Assembly (NCBI RefSeq): GCF_018128945.1
Contig: NZ_CP068393.1
Span: 248,001-312,000, forward strand
From: Aristaeella hokkaidonensis
Lineage (GTDB): Bacteria; Bacillota; Clostridia; Christensenellales; Aristaeellaceae
Length of the DNA stretch: 64,000 bases
Direction of reading: 5' to 3'
A program made the translations under genes and the position numbers. Position 1 is the first letter of the stretch. Every line of letters begins with the position of its first letter. This document shows positions 45,719-54,206 of the stretch, in pieces. The notes beneath the pieces were generated by a model. The model did no database searches, had not been told where the DNA came from, and was given only the letters and a program-made list of their open reading frames with translations.

Positions 45719-46975
45719 GGCACCGCTTCCTTCGCTCCCCAAGCTGATTGCCTGTCCTGCAGACGCTCCTGCGAGAGCGCCTGTACTCCAGGCAATCTGT
45801 AAGTTAAATCCTCCTGTATGGGCGTCGACGTCGATCATTTCGCCGGCGAAGTACAGGTTGGGGATCAGCTTGCTGCGCATGGTGCCAGGCTCGATTTCCT
45901 TCACGCTCACGCCGCCGCGGGTGACGATGGCTTCGGCAATGGGCCGGGGAGCCTTTACAGTCAGCGGCAGGGCTTTGAGCGTGGTGAGCAGGGTTTCCCG
46001 CTGGGCAGCAGTGATCTGGTTGCAGGGCAAGGCCGGGGAGATTCCGCAGAGCTTGGGGAAGATTTCCGCAAGGCTGGCGGGCAGCAGGCCCGGCAGGGCG
46101 CTCTTCAGCTGCTTTTTACCGGCTTCTGAAAAGTCCCGGCGAAGACGGGCATCCAGCTGTTCCCGGGTGAGACCTGGCTTCAGGTCAATGGACAGGCGGG
46201 CGCCTTTGGCAGGATCCGGCAGGTGGCAGCTGGCTTCCAGCGCCAGGGGGCCGGAGATCCCGAAGTGGGTGAAAAGCATTTCTCCCAGTTCGGAATAAAG
46301 CGTTTTTTTGCCGGAAGTCAGATTCAGCGTGACATTCCGGAGGCTGAGCCCCTGGAGTTCCTTCGGCCAGGTTTCTTCTGTCTCCAGACCGACAAGGACA
46401 GGGGAGGCGGGGACTACGGTGTGTCCCAGCGCTTCGGCAAAGCGGAATCCGTCGCCGGTGGAACCGGTGGAGGGATAGCTCAGGCCGCCGCAGGCCAGAA
46501 TGACCGCATCAGCGGGAAGAAAGGTTTCGTCCGCCAGCACCGCGCCTGAGATCCTGCCGTTTTCCGTTCTGAGACTGCGGACATCGGCATTCAGGCGGAT
46601 CCGGACATTCAGCTTCCGGAGCAGGTCGGCCAGGGCTTTTGTGACATCACTGGCTTTTTCAGAAGCAGGGAAGACCCGCTTTCCGCGCTGCACGGTGACA
46701 GGGCAGCCGTTTTCCTCCATCAGGGATATCATATCCCGGGACGAAAAAAAACTCAGCGCGCTGTAAAGAAACCGCGGATTGCGGGAAACCTGGGACAGGA
46801 ACTCGTCCAGGTCGCAGTCGTTGGTCAGGTTGCAGCGGCCTTTGCCGGTGATATAGACTTTCTTTCCGAGTTTTTCGTTCTTTTCGAGCAGGGTCACATT
46901 TGCCCCTGCTTTGGCGGCAAACACAGCAGCCATCATGCCGGCTGCGCCGCCACCGATGACCAGTATTTCAGCCAT
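45668..46975 (-). CDS. HI0933/BaiN-like FAD-binding flavoprotein (aminoacetone oxidase family)
   Basis: 435 residues. N-terminal dinucleotide-binding motif VIGGGAAGMMAAVFAA, then ITGKGRCNLTN, the CGGLSYPSTGSTGDG block, TRGGVSVKEIEPGTM and the FAD-binding GEMIDVDAHTGGFNLQIAWSTG near the C-terminus. Members are cytoplasmic NAD(P)-dependent flavoproteins of unsure function; BaiN acts on bile-acid intermediates. The natural end of the fold is about STGALAGAS. The last 20-25 residues here are read from structured repeat C, so the tail looks acquired. GGAGGGAG precedes the ATG. Confidence 0.85.
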   Translation of the reverse strand: MAEILVIGGGAAGMMAAVFAAKAGANVTLLEKNEKLGKKVYITGKGRCNLTNDCDLDEFLSQVSRNPRFLYSALSFFSSRDMISLMEENGCPVTVQRGKRVFPASEKASDVTKALADLLRKLNVRIRLNADVRSLRTENGRISGAVLADETFLPADAVILACGGLSYPSTGSTGDGFRFAEALGHTVVPASPVLVGLETEETWPKELQGLSLRNVTLNLTSGKKTLYSELGEMLFTHFGISGPLALEASCHLPDPAKGARLSIDLKPGLTREQLDARLRRDFSEAGKKQLKSALPGLLPASLAEIFPKLCGISPALPCNQITAAQRETLLTTLKALPLTVKAPRPIAEAIVTRGGVSVKEIEPGTMRSKLIPNLYFAGEMIDVDAHTGGFNLQIAWSTGALAGASAGQAISLGSEGSGACGRTSEGSQWLKFRQR

Positions 46976-47087
46976 GGAAATTCTCCCTCCGAATCAGTAC
47001 GGCGGAAACGGCGGAAAAGCTTTCCGCAGCTCCTGTGAAAGTATACGGGAAAAGCGGAAAATATGCAAGAAAAGCAGGAAAAAGAGC

Positions 47088-47114
47088 TTGACTTTAGCTC
47101 GATAAAGTGATAAT
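47088..47114 (+). promoter_or_regulatory. Possible promoter of the amino-acid ABC operon
   Basis: TTGACT at 47088-47093 followed by GATAAT at 47109-47114 (15-base spacer); spacing is short, so this is tentative. Confidence 0.4.
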
Positions 47115-47173
47115 GTACTGATGTGATCCGGAAAACGGATCCTTATCCAATGATTCTGAGGAGGAAAACACCA

Positions 47174-47956
47174 ATGAAGAAACTGCTTGCTCTTGCCCTG
47201 GCCCTGTGTCTGGTTCTCGGCGCTTCCGCTGCCCTGGCGGACGAATTCAAAATGGGCATCGACGCGGAATACCCGCCTTTCAGCTATCTGGACGATGACG
47301 GCAGCTACGCCGGCTTCGACGTTGAAATGTGCAAGGCAGCCTGCGATATTCTCGGACTGGAACAGGTGATTGTTCCGATCAACTGGGATACCAAGCTGAT
47401 CTCCCTGGACAACAAGGAACACGACTGCGTCTGGTCCGGCATGACGATTCTGGACACCATGAAGGAAGCCGGATATGTGCTGTCCTTCCCCTACTATGAC
47501 AACACCCAGGTTGTTCTGACCAAGGAAGGTAACGGAATCAGCACCGTGGAAGACCTGGCCGGAAAGCGCGTGGCTGTGCAGCTGGGCACCTCCGGTGAAG
47601 CCCTGCTGGCCGATCCGGAAGGACAGCTGGAGCTGGCTCAGACCTTTGAAGGCGGCGCTCCCGTGACCATGGAGAACTTCAACATCTGCGGCACCGAGCT
47701 GGACGCCGGCGGCGTGGACGCGGTTGTGATCGACCTGCCCGTGGCCCAGAACCTGGCCAGCCGCTTCAACGGCTTCGTGATCCTGGACACCAACCTGGGC
47801 AGCGAACAGTACGGCATCTGCTTCCGCAACGGAGACGATGAGCTGTGCAAGAAGTTCGAAGACGCCATCATGAAGCTGGTGGAAGACGGCACTTACCTGA
47901 GCCTGGCCCAGAAGTACGGCCTGGATGAGAACGTGCTGTGCCTGCTGAACAAGTGA
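47174..47956 (+). CDS. Amino-acid ABC transporter substrate-binding protein
   Basis: 260 residues from ATG 47174 after GAGGAGG. A signal peptide (about 1-21, ending AALADE) lacks a lipobox, which is unusual for a Gram-positive binding protein. The fold is that of polar-amino-acid binding proteins: FKMGIDAEYPPFSYLDDDGSYAGFDVEM, DLAGKRVAVQLGTSGE and EQYGICFR. It should bind a polar amino acid and deliver it to the permease coded next. The exact ligand is not readable. A strong hairpin lies between it and the permease gene. Confidence 0.9.
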   Translation: MKKLLALALALCLVLGASAALADEFKMGIDAEYPPFSYLDDDGSYAGFDVEMCKAACDILGLEQVIVPINWDTKLISLDNKEHDCVWSGMTILDTMKEAGYVLSFPYYDNTQVVLTKEGNGISTVEDLAGKRVAVQLGTSGEALLADPEGQLELAQTFEGGAPVTMENFNICGTELDAGGVDAVVIDLPVAQNLASRFNGFVILDTNLGSEQYGICFRNGDDELCKKFEDAIMKLVEDGTYLSLAQKYGLDENVLCLLNK

Positions 47957-47996
47957 GTTTTTTCCCGCGGCGCGGGAGATGACAGAAGTCTGATCA

Positions 47997-48024
47997 CGCA
48001 GGGGCCCGGTAACAGGCCCCTGCG
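47997..48024 (+). terminator. Hairpin between binding-protein and permease genes
   Basis: Perfect 10-bp stem CGCAGGGGCC/GGCCCCTGCG, eight-base loop, followed only by ATTTC. It likely lets more binding protein than permease be made. Confidence 0.6.
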
Positions 48025-48051
48025 ATTTCACATTGAAGGAGCTTCCGAATC

Positions 48052-48699
48052 ATGACGATCCTGACGATGATCACCAAGATGAGCGAGGGCCTGGGAAGAA
48101 CCTGTGCAATCTTCTTCCTGACGCTCCTTTTTTCGCTGCCGCTGGGACTGATTGTGTCCCTGCTGCGCATGAGCAGGAACAAGGTGGTTTCCTCCATCAT
48201 GAAGGTATACATTTCCGTGCTTCGCGGAACACCGCTGATGCTGCAGCTGCTGGCAGTGACCTATGGCCCTTACTACCTTTTCGGGATCAACGTTTCCCGG
48301 GAAAAGCTGATCCCGGTGGTGATTGCCTTTTCCCTGAACTATGCGGCATACTTCGCGGAGATCTACCGCGGCGGCATTGAGTCCATGAGCCTGGGCCAGT
48401 ATGAAGCGGCGGAGGTGCTGGGATACACGAAATTCCAGTGCTTCATCAGGATTATCCTGCCACAGGTGATCAAGCGGATCCTGCCCTCGGTGACCAACGA
48501 GATTGTAACCCTGGTGAAGGACACCTCCATGGCTTTTACCGTGGCCTATCAGGAGATGTTCACCATCGGCAAGCAGATCGCGAATTCCCAGACCAGTTTC
48601 ATGCCCTTTGTGATCGCAGGTGTGTTCTATTTCCTGTTCAACGCAATCGTGGGCTGGGTCATGGGACGGTTTGAGAAGAAACTGAGTTATTACAGGTGA
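48052..48699 (+). CDS. Amino-acid ABC transporter permease
   Basis: 215 residues with about five membrane helices in the His/Glu/Gln family layout. The conserved cytoplasmic loop is present: YRGGIESMSLGQYEAAEVLGYTKFQ, the EAA motif that contacts the ATPase. The N-terminal SVLRGTPLMLQLL block is typical. AAGGAG lies before the ATG. The ATPase gene follows almost directly. Confidence 0.93.
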   Translation: MTILTMITKMSEGLGRTCAIFFLTLLFSLPLGLIVSLLRMSRNKVVSSIMKVYISVLRGTPLMLQLLAVTYGPYYLFGINVSREKLIPVVIAFSLNYAAYFAEIYRGGIESMSLGQYEAAEVLGYTKFQCFIRIILPQVIKRILPSVTNEIVTLVKDTSMAFTVAYQEMFTIGKQIANSQTSFMPFVIAGVFYFLFNAIVGWVMGRFEKKLSYYR

Positions 48700-48704
48700 T
48701 GACG

Positions 48705-49469
48705 ATGAGCAAGCTTCTTGAGATTAATCATTGCAGGAAACAGTTCGGCAGCACGGAGGTGCTGACGGACCTGAGCATATCAGTGGAAGAGGGACAGGTG
48801 CTGTCCATCATCGGCCCCAGCGGCAGCGGAAAATCCACGCTGCTGCGCTGTGCCACGCTCCTGGAAACCATGGACGGCGGCGACCTGATCTACCTGGGCA
48901 ACTATGCCGCGCGGGATGTGAACGGAAAAGCGGTTTACGCGACACCCGCTGAGCTGCAGAAAATCCGGGGCATGTTCGGCCTGGTGTTCCAGAACTTCAA
49001 TCTTTTCCCGCACTATTCCGTGCTGAAAAACGTGATGGAAGCGCCGATGCTGGTGCAGAAGCGGCAGGAAAAGGAAGTCCGGGAAGAGGCCATGGCCCTG
49101 CTGGAGCAGATGGGCCTTTCAGACAAGGCGGACGCCTATCCCTATCAGCTGTCCGGCGGACAGCAGCAGCGGGTTTCCATTGCCCGGGCCCTGGCGATGA
49201 ATCCTAAGATCCTGTTCTTTGACGAGCCGACTTCCGCGCTGGATCCGGAACTGACGGGTGAAATCCTGAAGGTGATCCGGAAACTGGCGGAGAAGAAGAT
49301 GACCATGGTCATCGTGACCCATGAAATGAGCTTTGCCCGGGACGTTTCGGACTGGGTGGTGTTCATGAACGGCGGCGTGATCGTGGAACAGGGAGATCCG
49401 CGGGACGTGATTGACAATCCGACCCATGAGCGTACGATTCAGTTCCTGAGGAGACTGCAGGAGAAATGA
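48705..49469 (+). CDS. Amino-acid ABC transporter ATPase
   Basis: 254 residues from ATG 48705 (AGGTGA seven bases upstream; ATG 48699 is also possible). Walker A is GPSGSGKST, the Q-loop is FQNFNLFPH, the ABC signature is LSGGQQQRVSIARAL, Walker B is ILFFDEPTSALD and the H-loop is VTHEMSF. It powers import by the permease. The gene overlaps the DapF-like gene by four bases, so the racemase belongs to this operon. Confidence 0.95.
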   Translation: MSKLLEINHCRKQFGSTEVLTDLSISVEEGQVLSIIGPSGSGKSTLLRCATLLETMDGGDLIYLGNYAARDVNGKAVYATPAELQKIRGMFGLVFQNFNLFPHYSVLKNVMEAPMLVQKRQEKEVREEAMALLEQMGLSDKADAYPYQLSGGQQQRVSIARALAMNPKILFFDEPTSALDPELTGEILKVIRKLAEKKMTMVIVTHEMSFARDVSDWVVFMNGGVIVEQGDPRDVIDNPTHERTIQFLRRLQEK

Positions 49470-50260
49470 AAACATACCGGTATGTAAGACTGGACCCGAC
49501 AGGCAATTTCACCTGTCTGGTGCTGGATCCGGCGGATCACGGGGACGAAAAAACCCTGACCCGGAAACTGCTGAAGGAATGCGAGCAGGTAGCCTACCTG
49601 GAGAAGCCTTCGCTGCCGGGTGCCGTGGCGGCCATCCGCCTGATGGGCGGTGAATTCTGCGGCAACGCGGCCATGGCGGCCGGAGCCTGGCTGGTCCGGG
49701 ATGAACTGGCAGCGGGCAGCGAAATGTCTTTCCTGATGCAGGTGTCCGGAGCACCCGAACCGGTGAACTGCCGTATCCGCAGGACAGGGGAGGCTTTTGA
49801 GGGCACTGTGGAAATGCCTCCGGTGAAGGAAATCCGGGAGGTAAATATCGCAGGCATGTCCTTTACACTGGTCCGGATGGACGGCATCGTTCACCTGATC
49901 CGGGAGGGCAATCCCCTGGAAATGGAAGCCGCGGAGAAGCTGCTCAAGGAAGCGGCTGATACACTGCCGGACGAGGCTGTCGGTCTTCTGCAATGGAACC
50001 GGGATACACAGTACATGCGTCCGCTGGTATACGTGCGGGGCAGCGGAAGCCTGGTCTGGGAAAACGGCTGCGGCAGCGGCAGCGCGGCTGTCGGCGCGGC
50101 GGAAGCCCTGCGGGCCGGAAACGGAACAAGGGTTACGCAGGTGAAACAGCCGGGCGGGATGATCAGCGTCAGCGCCGAGGCGGAGGACGGACAGATCCTT
50201 TCCGTACAGATCACCGGACAGGTCAGGGTGAATACAGAAACAGTCATTGAGATCCCGTAA
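49466..50260 (+). CDS. DapF-fold amino-acid racemase/epimerase-like protein
   Basis: 264 residues. Both catalytic cysteines of the diaminopimelate-epimerase fold are present: C65 in GEFCGNAAMAAGAWL and C202 in NGCGSGSAAVGAA, so a cofactor-free two-base racemase is expected. The overall sequence is far from true DapF (GNDF motif replaced by DPTGNFTCLV). It overlaps an amino-acid ABC ATPase gene, which fits enzymes such as the histidine racemase CntK better than lysine synthesis. The substrate is unknown; it is likely the amino acid imported by this transporter (inference). Confidence 0.75.
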   Translation: MKTYRYVRLDPTGNFTCLVLDPADHGDEKTLTRKLLKECEQVAYLEKPSLPGAVAAIRLMGGEFCGNAAMAAGAWLVRDELAAGSEMSFLMQVSGAPEPVNCRIRRTGEAFEGTVEMPPVKEIREVNIAGMSFTLVRMDGIVHLIREGNPLEMEAAEKLLKEAADTLPDEAVGLLQWNRDTQYMRPLVYVRGSGSLVWENGCGSGSAAVGAAEALRAGNGTRVTQVKQPGGMISVSAEAEDGQILSVQITGQVRVNTETVIEIP

Positions 50261-50276
50261 GGGATTGTGTTATACT
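50247..50276 (+). promoter_or_regulatory. Promoter of the AraC-type regulator
   Basis: TTGAGA at 50247-50252, 18-base spacer, TATACT at 50271-50276; it overlaps the end of the racemase gene. Confidence 0.55.
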
Positions 50277-50311
50277 CTTCTCATCACAAAAAAAGACAGA
50301 AGGTTCGGCCC

Positions 50312-52216
50312 ATGATACACAGAGCGGAAAACAAAACGCGCCATCGCAGGGTTCAGCTGCAGATGGTTGTTTTGCTTCTGCTCTTTACACTGCTGACGAC
50401 CTCGCTGACGGGATGGATTATCTATGACCGGACTTCCGACCAGGTGATCCGGGATACCTGGCAGCAGCAGGAGGCGCTGCTCCGCAGTACCGTGGCAGCG
50501 GTGAACAGGGAAATTGAGCAGGTCAAGTCTTTTTCCTGGCAGATCAGCAATGACAGCAGCGTGCAGAAGTATCTGCACCTGACAGAGGAAACACCGAAGG
50601 ATATCCTGACCAAGCGCGGGATTATTGAAAAACTGCAGCAGATGAAGGCCTTCAGCAACACCATGGCGGATATCGGTATTTACGCGGAAGGCATGGACAT
50701 CATTATTACCGGGGAAAGCAGCTATCGGGCGGCAGACTATTACAGCCGGATCGACGGCATTACGCTGGAGAAGATGATCGGAGAGCGTTCCGTACCGGGC
50801 ACGGTGGCGCTGGGCCGCTATGCGGGGAACGGGACGGTCAGCCGGATCCTGAGCAAGGAGCCGGTGCTGGTCTTTGTCAGCAGCCTGCCGCTGAACGCAC
50901 AGGCCGGGAAAAGCTACGCTTTCTTCCAACTGAACGCGGACAGGCTGTATGCATGCCTGCCGGAAAGCGACGCCGGGACGCTGCTGCTGACGGACGGGGA
51001 AGGAACTCCGGTAATCCAGGCGGATACGGAAGACAGCGGCGCAATCAGCCGGCAGTATGTACAGGAAAAACAGAACCGGATCCGCTACAACGGCAGCGAA
51101 TACGGCGTGCTGAGCATGGAAACGGCCGCGGAGGGGCTGCACTGTACCGCGGTCATTCCCTACAGCGAACTGCTGAAACCCAGCCTTCGGCTGCGGGATG
51201 TGGTGATGCTGGTGATGGGTATCTGCATGGTGGCCGGCCTGCTGGCTGCCGTGCTGGCATCCAAAAGGCTGTATGCTCCGCTGGAACGGCTGCTGGGCAA
51301 CGTACGGCAGCTGTGCCGCAGCCTGCCGGATGATAACCGGGGCAATGAATACAAGATGCTGGAGGACGCCATTCACCTGATTTCGGCGGAGAACCATGAG
51401 CTGACGCTTTCCAACCGGGAAGTGAACCGGCTGCTGAAGAACCGGCTGCTGAACGACTGGATGGAAGGCAAACTGAAGGGGGACGCGGATGAAACGCTGG
51501 CCAAGGCTGGAGTGACACTGCCCTATGACCTGATACAGATTGCGGTGGCGGAAACGGCACCGCGGGACCTGGAACGCCTGGAAGCACGGAATGGGGAAAA
51601 TACGGCGGACCGGATTGAAACACTGGCGGCGAAAGAACCGGGAGACAGGAAGGTCTGGTGTGCCCGGCGTACGGACGGCCTGATCCTGATCCTGTTCAAC
51701 CTGAATGAGCAGCCTGCGGCTGAAACGGCAGAAGAACTGCTGCAGAGCATCCGGGAGCAGGTTTTCGGGGAATGCCCCTGCACCATCGGCCTGGGACGGG
51801 TGTGTGAAAAGGAGAAGGCAGCGGAAGCCCTGGTGGACGCGATGATTGATCTCCGCAGCGGCGAGGAAAGCCGGGAGGAAAAGCATTATACGCGGCTGAC
51901 GGATTATATCCGGAAGGAATATATGAACGATATTTCCCTGGACAGCGCCAGCGAAGCACTGGACATGTCGCCCAGCTATATCGGCCTGGTGTTCCGGAAG
52001 GTGGGCGGAACCAGCTTCCTGAAGTACCTGACGGATATCCGGATGGAAGAAACAAAACGGCTGCTGACCACCACGGAACTGACGCTTCGGGAAATCGGCC
52101 AGCAGGTCGGTATTGAAAACCAGAATACGCTGATCCGCACGTTTAAAAAGGCCACGGGCGTTACGCCGGGACAGTACAGAGTGTCAAATCAGGCGATGCA
52201 TTCGCAGAATGGATGA
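50312..52216 (+). CDS. Membrane-bound AraC-family transcriptional regulator
   Basis: 634 residues from ATG 50312. Helix 1 (about 18-40), extracytoplasmic Cache-like sensor (about 45-285), helix 2 (about 293-315), linker, and a C-terminal AraC DNA-binding domain (about 530-625) with two helix-turn-helix motifs (SPSYIGLVFRKVGGTSF and REIGQQVGIENQNTLIRTFKKATGVTP). This design is common in Bacillota beside LplB/YtcP sugar transporters, where the regulator senses an external sugar and turns on the transporter. The transporter starts 95 bases downstream, so that is the probable target. Confidence 0.9.
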   Translation: MIHRAENKTRHRRVQLQMVVLLLLFTLLTTSLTGWIIYDRTSDQVIRDTWQQQEALLRSTVAAVNREIEQVKSFSWQISNDSSVQKYLHLTEETPKDILTKRGIIEKLQQMKAFSNTMADIGIYAEGMDIIITGESSYRAADYYSRIDGITLEKMIGERSVPGTVALGRYAGNGTVSRILSKEPVLVFVSSLPLNAQAGKSYAFFQLNADRLYACLPESDAGTLLLTDGEGTPVIQADTEDSGAISRQYVQEKQNRIRYNGSEYGVLSMETAAEGLHCTAVIPYSELLKPSLRLRDVVMLVMGICMVAGLLAAVLASKRLYAPLERLLGNVRQLCRSLPDDNRGNEYKMLEDAIHLISAENHELTLSNREVNRLLKNRLLNDWMEGKLKGDADETLAKAGVTLPYDLIQIAVAETAPRDLERLEARNGENTADRIETLAAKEPGDRKVWCARRTDGLILILFNLNEQPAAETAEELLQSIREQVFGECPCTIGLGRVCEKEKAAEALVDAMIDLRSGEESREEKHYTRLTDYIRKEYMNDISLDSASEALDMSPSYIGLVFRKVGGTSFLKYLTDIRMEETKRLLTTTELTLREIGQQVGIENQNTLIRTFKKATGVTPGQYRVSNQAMHSQNG

Positions 52217-52311
52217 TCGCTTTTCAGCAAATCTGAAGCCAGTTTCACAGAATGGCAGATAGCCTGCGGGCGTGTTTTCATGCTACCTTCAAACCAACGG
52301 AGGTGGACCTC

Positions 52312-53232
52312 ATGCATACATCCCGCGGCGCGCGGCTCTGGCGCAGGATCTGGGCATCCAGATACCTGTATCTGATGTTTTTGCCTGTCTTTTTATATTA
52401 CGTCATATTCCGCTACGGGCCTATGCTGGGCCTGTCCATTGCATTTAAGGATTACAACGCGTTCCTTGGATTTGACAGAAGTCCGTGGGTGGGCATCAAA
52501 TACTTCAAACAGTTTTTCAATTCCATCTATTTATGGAGACTGCTGCGCAACACGCTGCTGATCAATCTGTACGACCTGGTCTTCAATTTCCCGGCGGCAA
52601 TCATCCTGGCACTGCTGCTGAATGAGGTTCAGCAGCGCCGGTTCAAGAAGACGGTACAGACCATCACCTATATGCCGTACTTCATTTCCAGCGTTGTGCT
52701 GGCCAGTATGGTGGTGCAGTTCCTGTCTCCCTCCAGCGGCATCGTCAACAACCTGATTGCCGCACTGGGCGGGGAACGGAAATATTTTATGACCCAGCCG
52801 GAATCCTTCCGCACGATCTATACAATCATGAACCTGTGGAAGAACATCGGCTGGAACTCCATCATCTTCCTGGCGGCCATCAGCGGAATCAACGGTGACC
52901 TGTATGAAGCCTGCCGAGTGGACGGAGGCGGACATCTCCGCCAGACCTGGCACATCACGCTGCCGGGAATCGCGGGGACGATTGTGGTGCTGCTGATCAT
53001 GCGGCTTGGACATGTGCTGGACGCCGGCTATGAGACCATCCTGCTTCTGCAGAACAGCGCAAACCAGGAAACCAGCGACGTTATAGGCACCTATGTGTAC
53101 CGCCGCGGTCTCAAGGGCGGCGAGTACAGTTATGCAACGGCTGTGGGTATGTTCCAGAGCGTGATTGGCTTTGGAATGGTCATCTTCGCGAACTGGCTCA
53201 GCCGTCGTTACAGTGATACGAGTCTGTGGTGA
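52312..53232 (+). CDS. Carbohydrate ABC permease, LplB type
   Basis: 306 residues; ATG 52312 follows CGGAGGTG. Six membrane helices with the family blocks YLMFLPVFLYYVIFRYGPM, GLSIAFKDYN, LLNEV and the EAA loop (YEACRVDGGGHLRQTWHITLPGI). This type imports oligosaccharides such as aldouronates with a YtcP-type partner and a lipoprotein binding protein. The xylanase at 41337-42587 makes a xylan-derived substrate plausible but not proven. Confidence 0.93.
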   Translation: MHTSRGARLWRRIWASRYLYLMFLPVFLYYVIFRYGPMLGLSIAFKDYNAFLGFDRSPWVGIKYFKQFFNSIYLWRLLRNTLLINLYDLVFNFPAAIILALLLNEVQQRRFKKTVQTITYMPYFISSVVLASMVVQFLSPSSGIVNNLIAALGGERKYFMTQPESFRTIYTIMNLWKNIGWNSIIFLAAISGINGDLYEACRVDGGGHLRQTWHITLPGIAGTIVVLLIMRLGHVLDAGYETILLLQNSANQETSDVIGTYVYRRGLKGGEYSYATAVGMFQSVIGFGMVIFANWLSRRYSDTSLW

Positions 53233-53246
53233 GGGGAGGAACGAGT

Positions 53247-54137
53247 ATGGAACTTACGCGCAGACATACCGGAATCCGGGTATCCCCCGGCCGCAGGGCC
53301 TTTGTCATCATCAACACCATTGTCCTGCTGCTGGTCAGTGCCATTATGCTGTATCCTGCCATCTATGTGATTGCGGCATCTTTTTCCGAGGAGACGGCAA
53401 TCCTCCGGGGAGATGTTTTCCTCATCCCTGTGCGGGCGCATGTGAAGGCCTATCAGAAAGTCTTTGTATATCCGATGCTGTGGCAGAGCTACAGAAATAC
53501 CCTGATCTATACCTTCCTGGGTACAGCCATCAACCTGGTGCTGACGGTATTCGGCGCCTGGGCGCTGAGCCAGAAGAAGATGGTAGGACGCCGCTTCCTG
53601 ACCCTGATGTGCACCTTCACCATGTTCTTCGGCGGAGGCATGATTCCCACATTCCTGGTGGTCAAAGGCCTGGGACTGCTGAATACAATCTGGGCGATCC
53701 TGCTGCCGAGCGCCGTGAGTACCTATAACATGATCCTGATGCGTACCTTCTTCCGCCAGATTCCGGAGAGCCTGGTGGAGGCGGCGGAGCTGGACGGGTG
53801 CCGGGATTTCGGCGTGCTGTTCCGGATTGTGCTGCCCCTGAGCCTGGCCAGCCTGATGACCATCGGAATGTTCTATGCCGTAGGACACTGGAACAGCTAT
53901 TTCCCGGCGGTGATGTACCTGACAACAAACAAGGAACTGAATCCGCTACAGATTATTCTCCGCCAGGTGGTGCTGCTGAACGAGATTGTGGAGAATGCCA
54001 GCAGTACGGAAAACGTGATGGCGGAGGGAATCAAGTATGCCACGATCGTGGTGGCCATGCTGCCGATGCTGTGCATCTATCCCTTTGTGCAGCGGTATTT
54101 TGTCAAGGGCGTTATGGTAGGCTCCGTAAAGGAGTAA
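53247..54137 (+). CDS. Carbohydrate ABC permease, YtcP type
   Basis: 296 residues from ATG 53247 after GGGGAGGA. Six membrane helices; EAA loop SLVEAAELDGCRDFGVLFRIVLPLS; an N-terminal block (INTIVLLLVSAIMLYPAIYV) and a C-terminal YPFVQRYFVKGVMVGSVKE that is the hallmark ending of this permease group. It forms the second half of the channel with the preceding gene product. No ATPase is in the operon; such systems usually share an MsmX-like ATPase coded elsewhere. Confidence 0.94.
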   Translation: MELTRRHTGIRVSPGRRAFVIINTIVLLLVSAIMLYPAIYVIAASFSEETAILRGDVFLIPVRAHVKAYQKVFVYPMLWQSYRNTLIYTFLGTAINLVLTVFGAWALSQKKMVGRRFLTLMCTFTMFFGGGMIPTFLVVKGLGLLNTIWAILLPSAVSTYNMILMRTFFRQIPESLVEAAELDGCRDFGVLFRIVLPLSLASLMTIGMFYAVGHWNSYFPAVMYLTTNKELNPLQIILRQVVLLNEIVENASSTENVMAEGIKYATIVVAMLPMLCIYPFVQRYFVKGVMVGSVKE

Positions 54138-54206
54138 TGACTTTGGTCTGACCCCCGGAGGATGGGGTTTTGATAGCATTACCAAATCACAGAAGGAGGA
54201 AGAATC

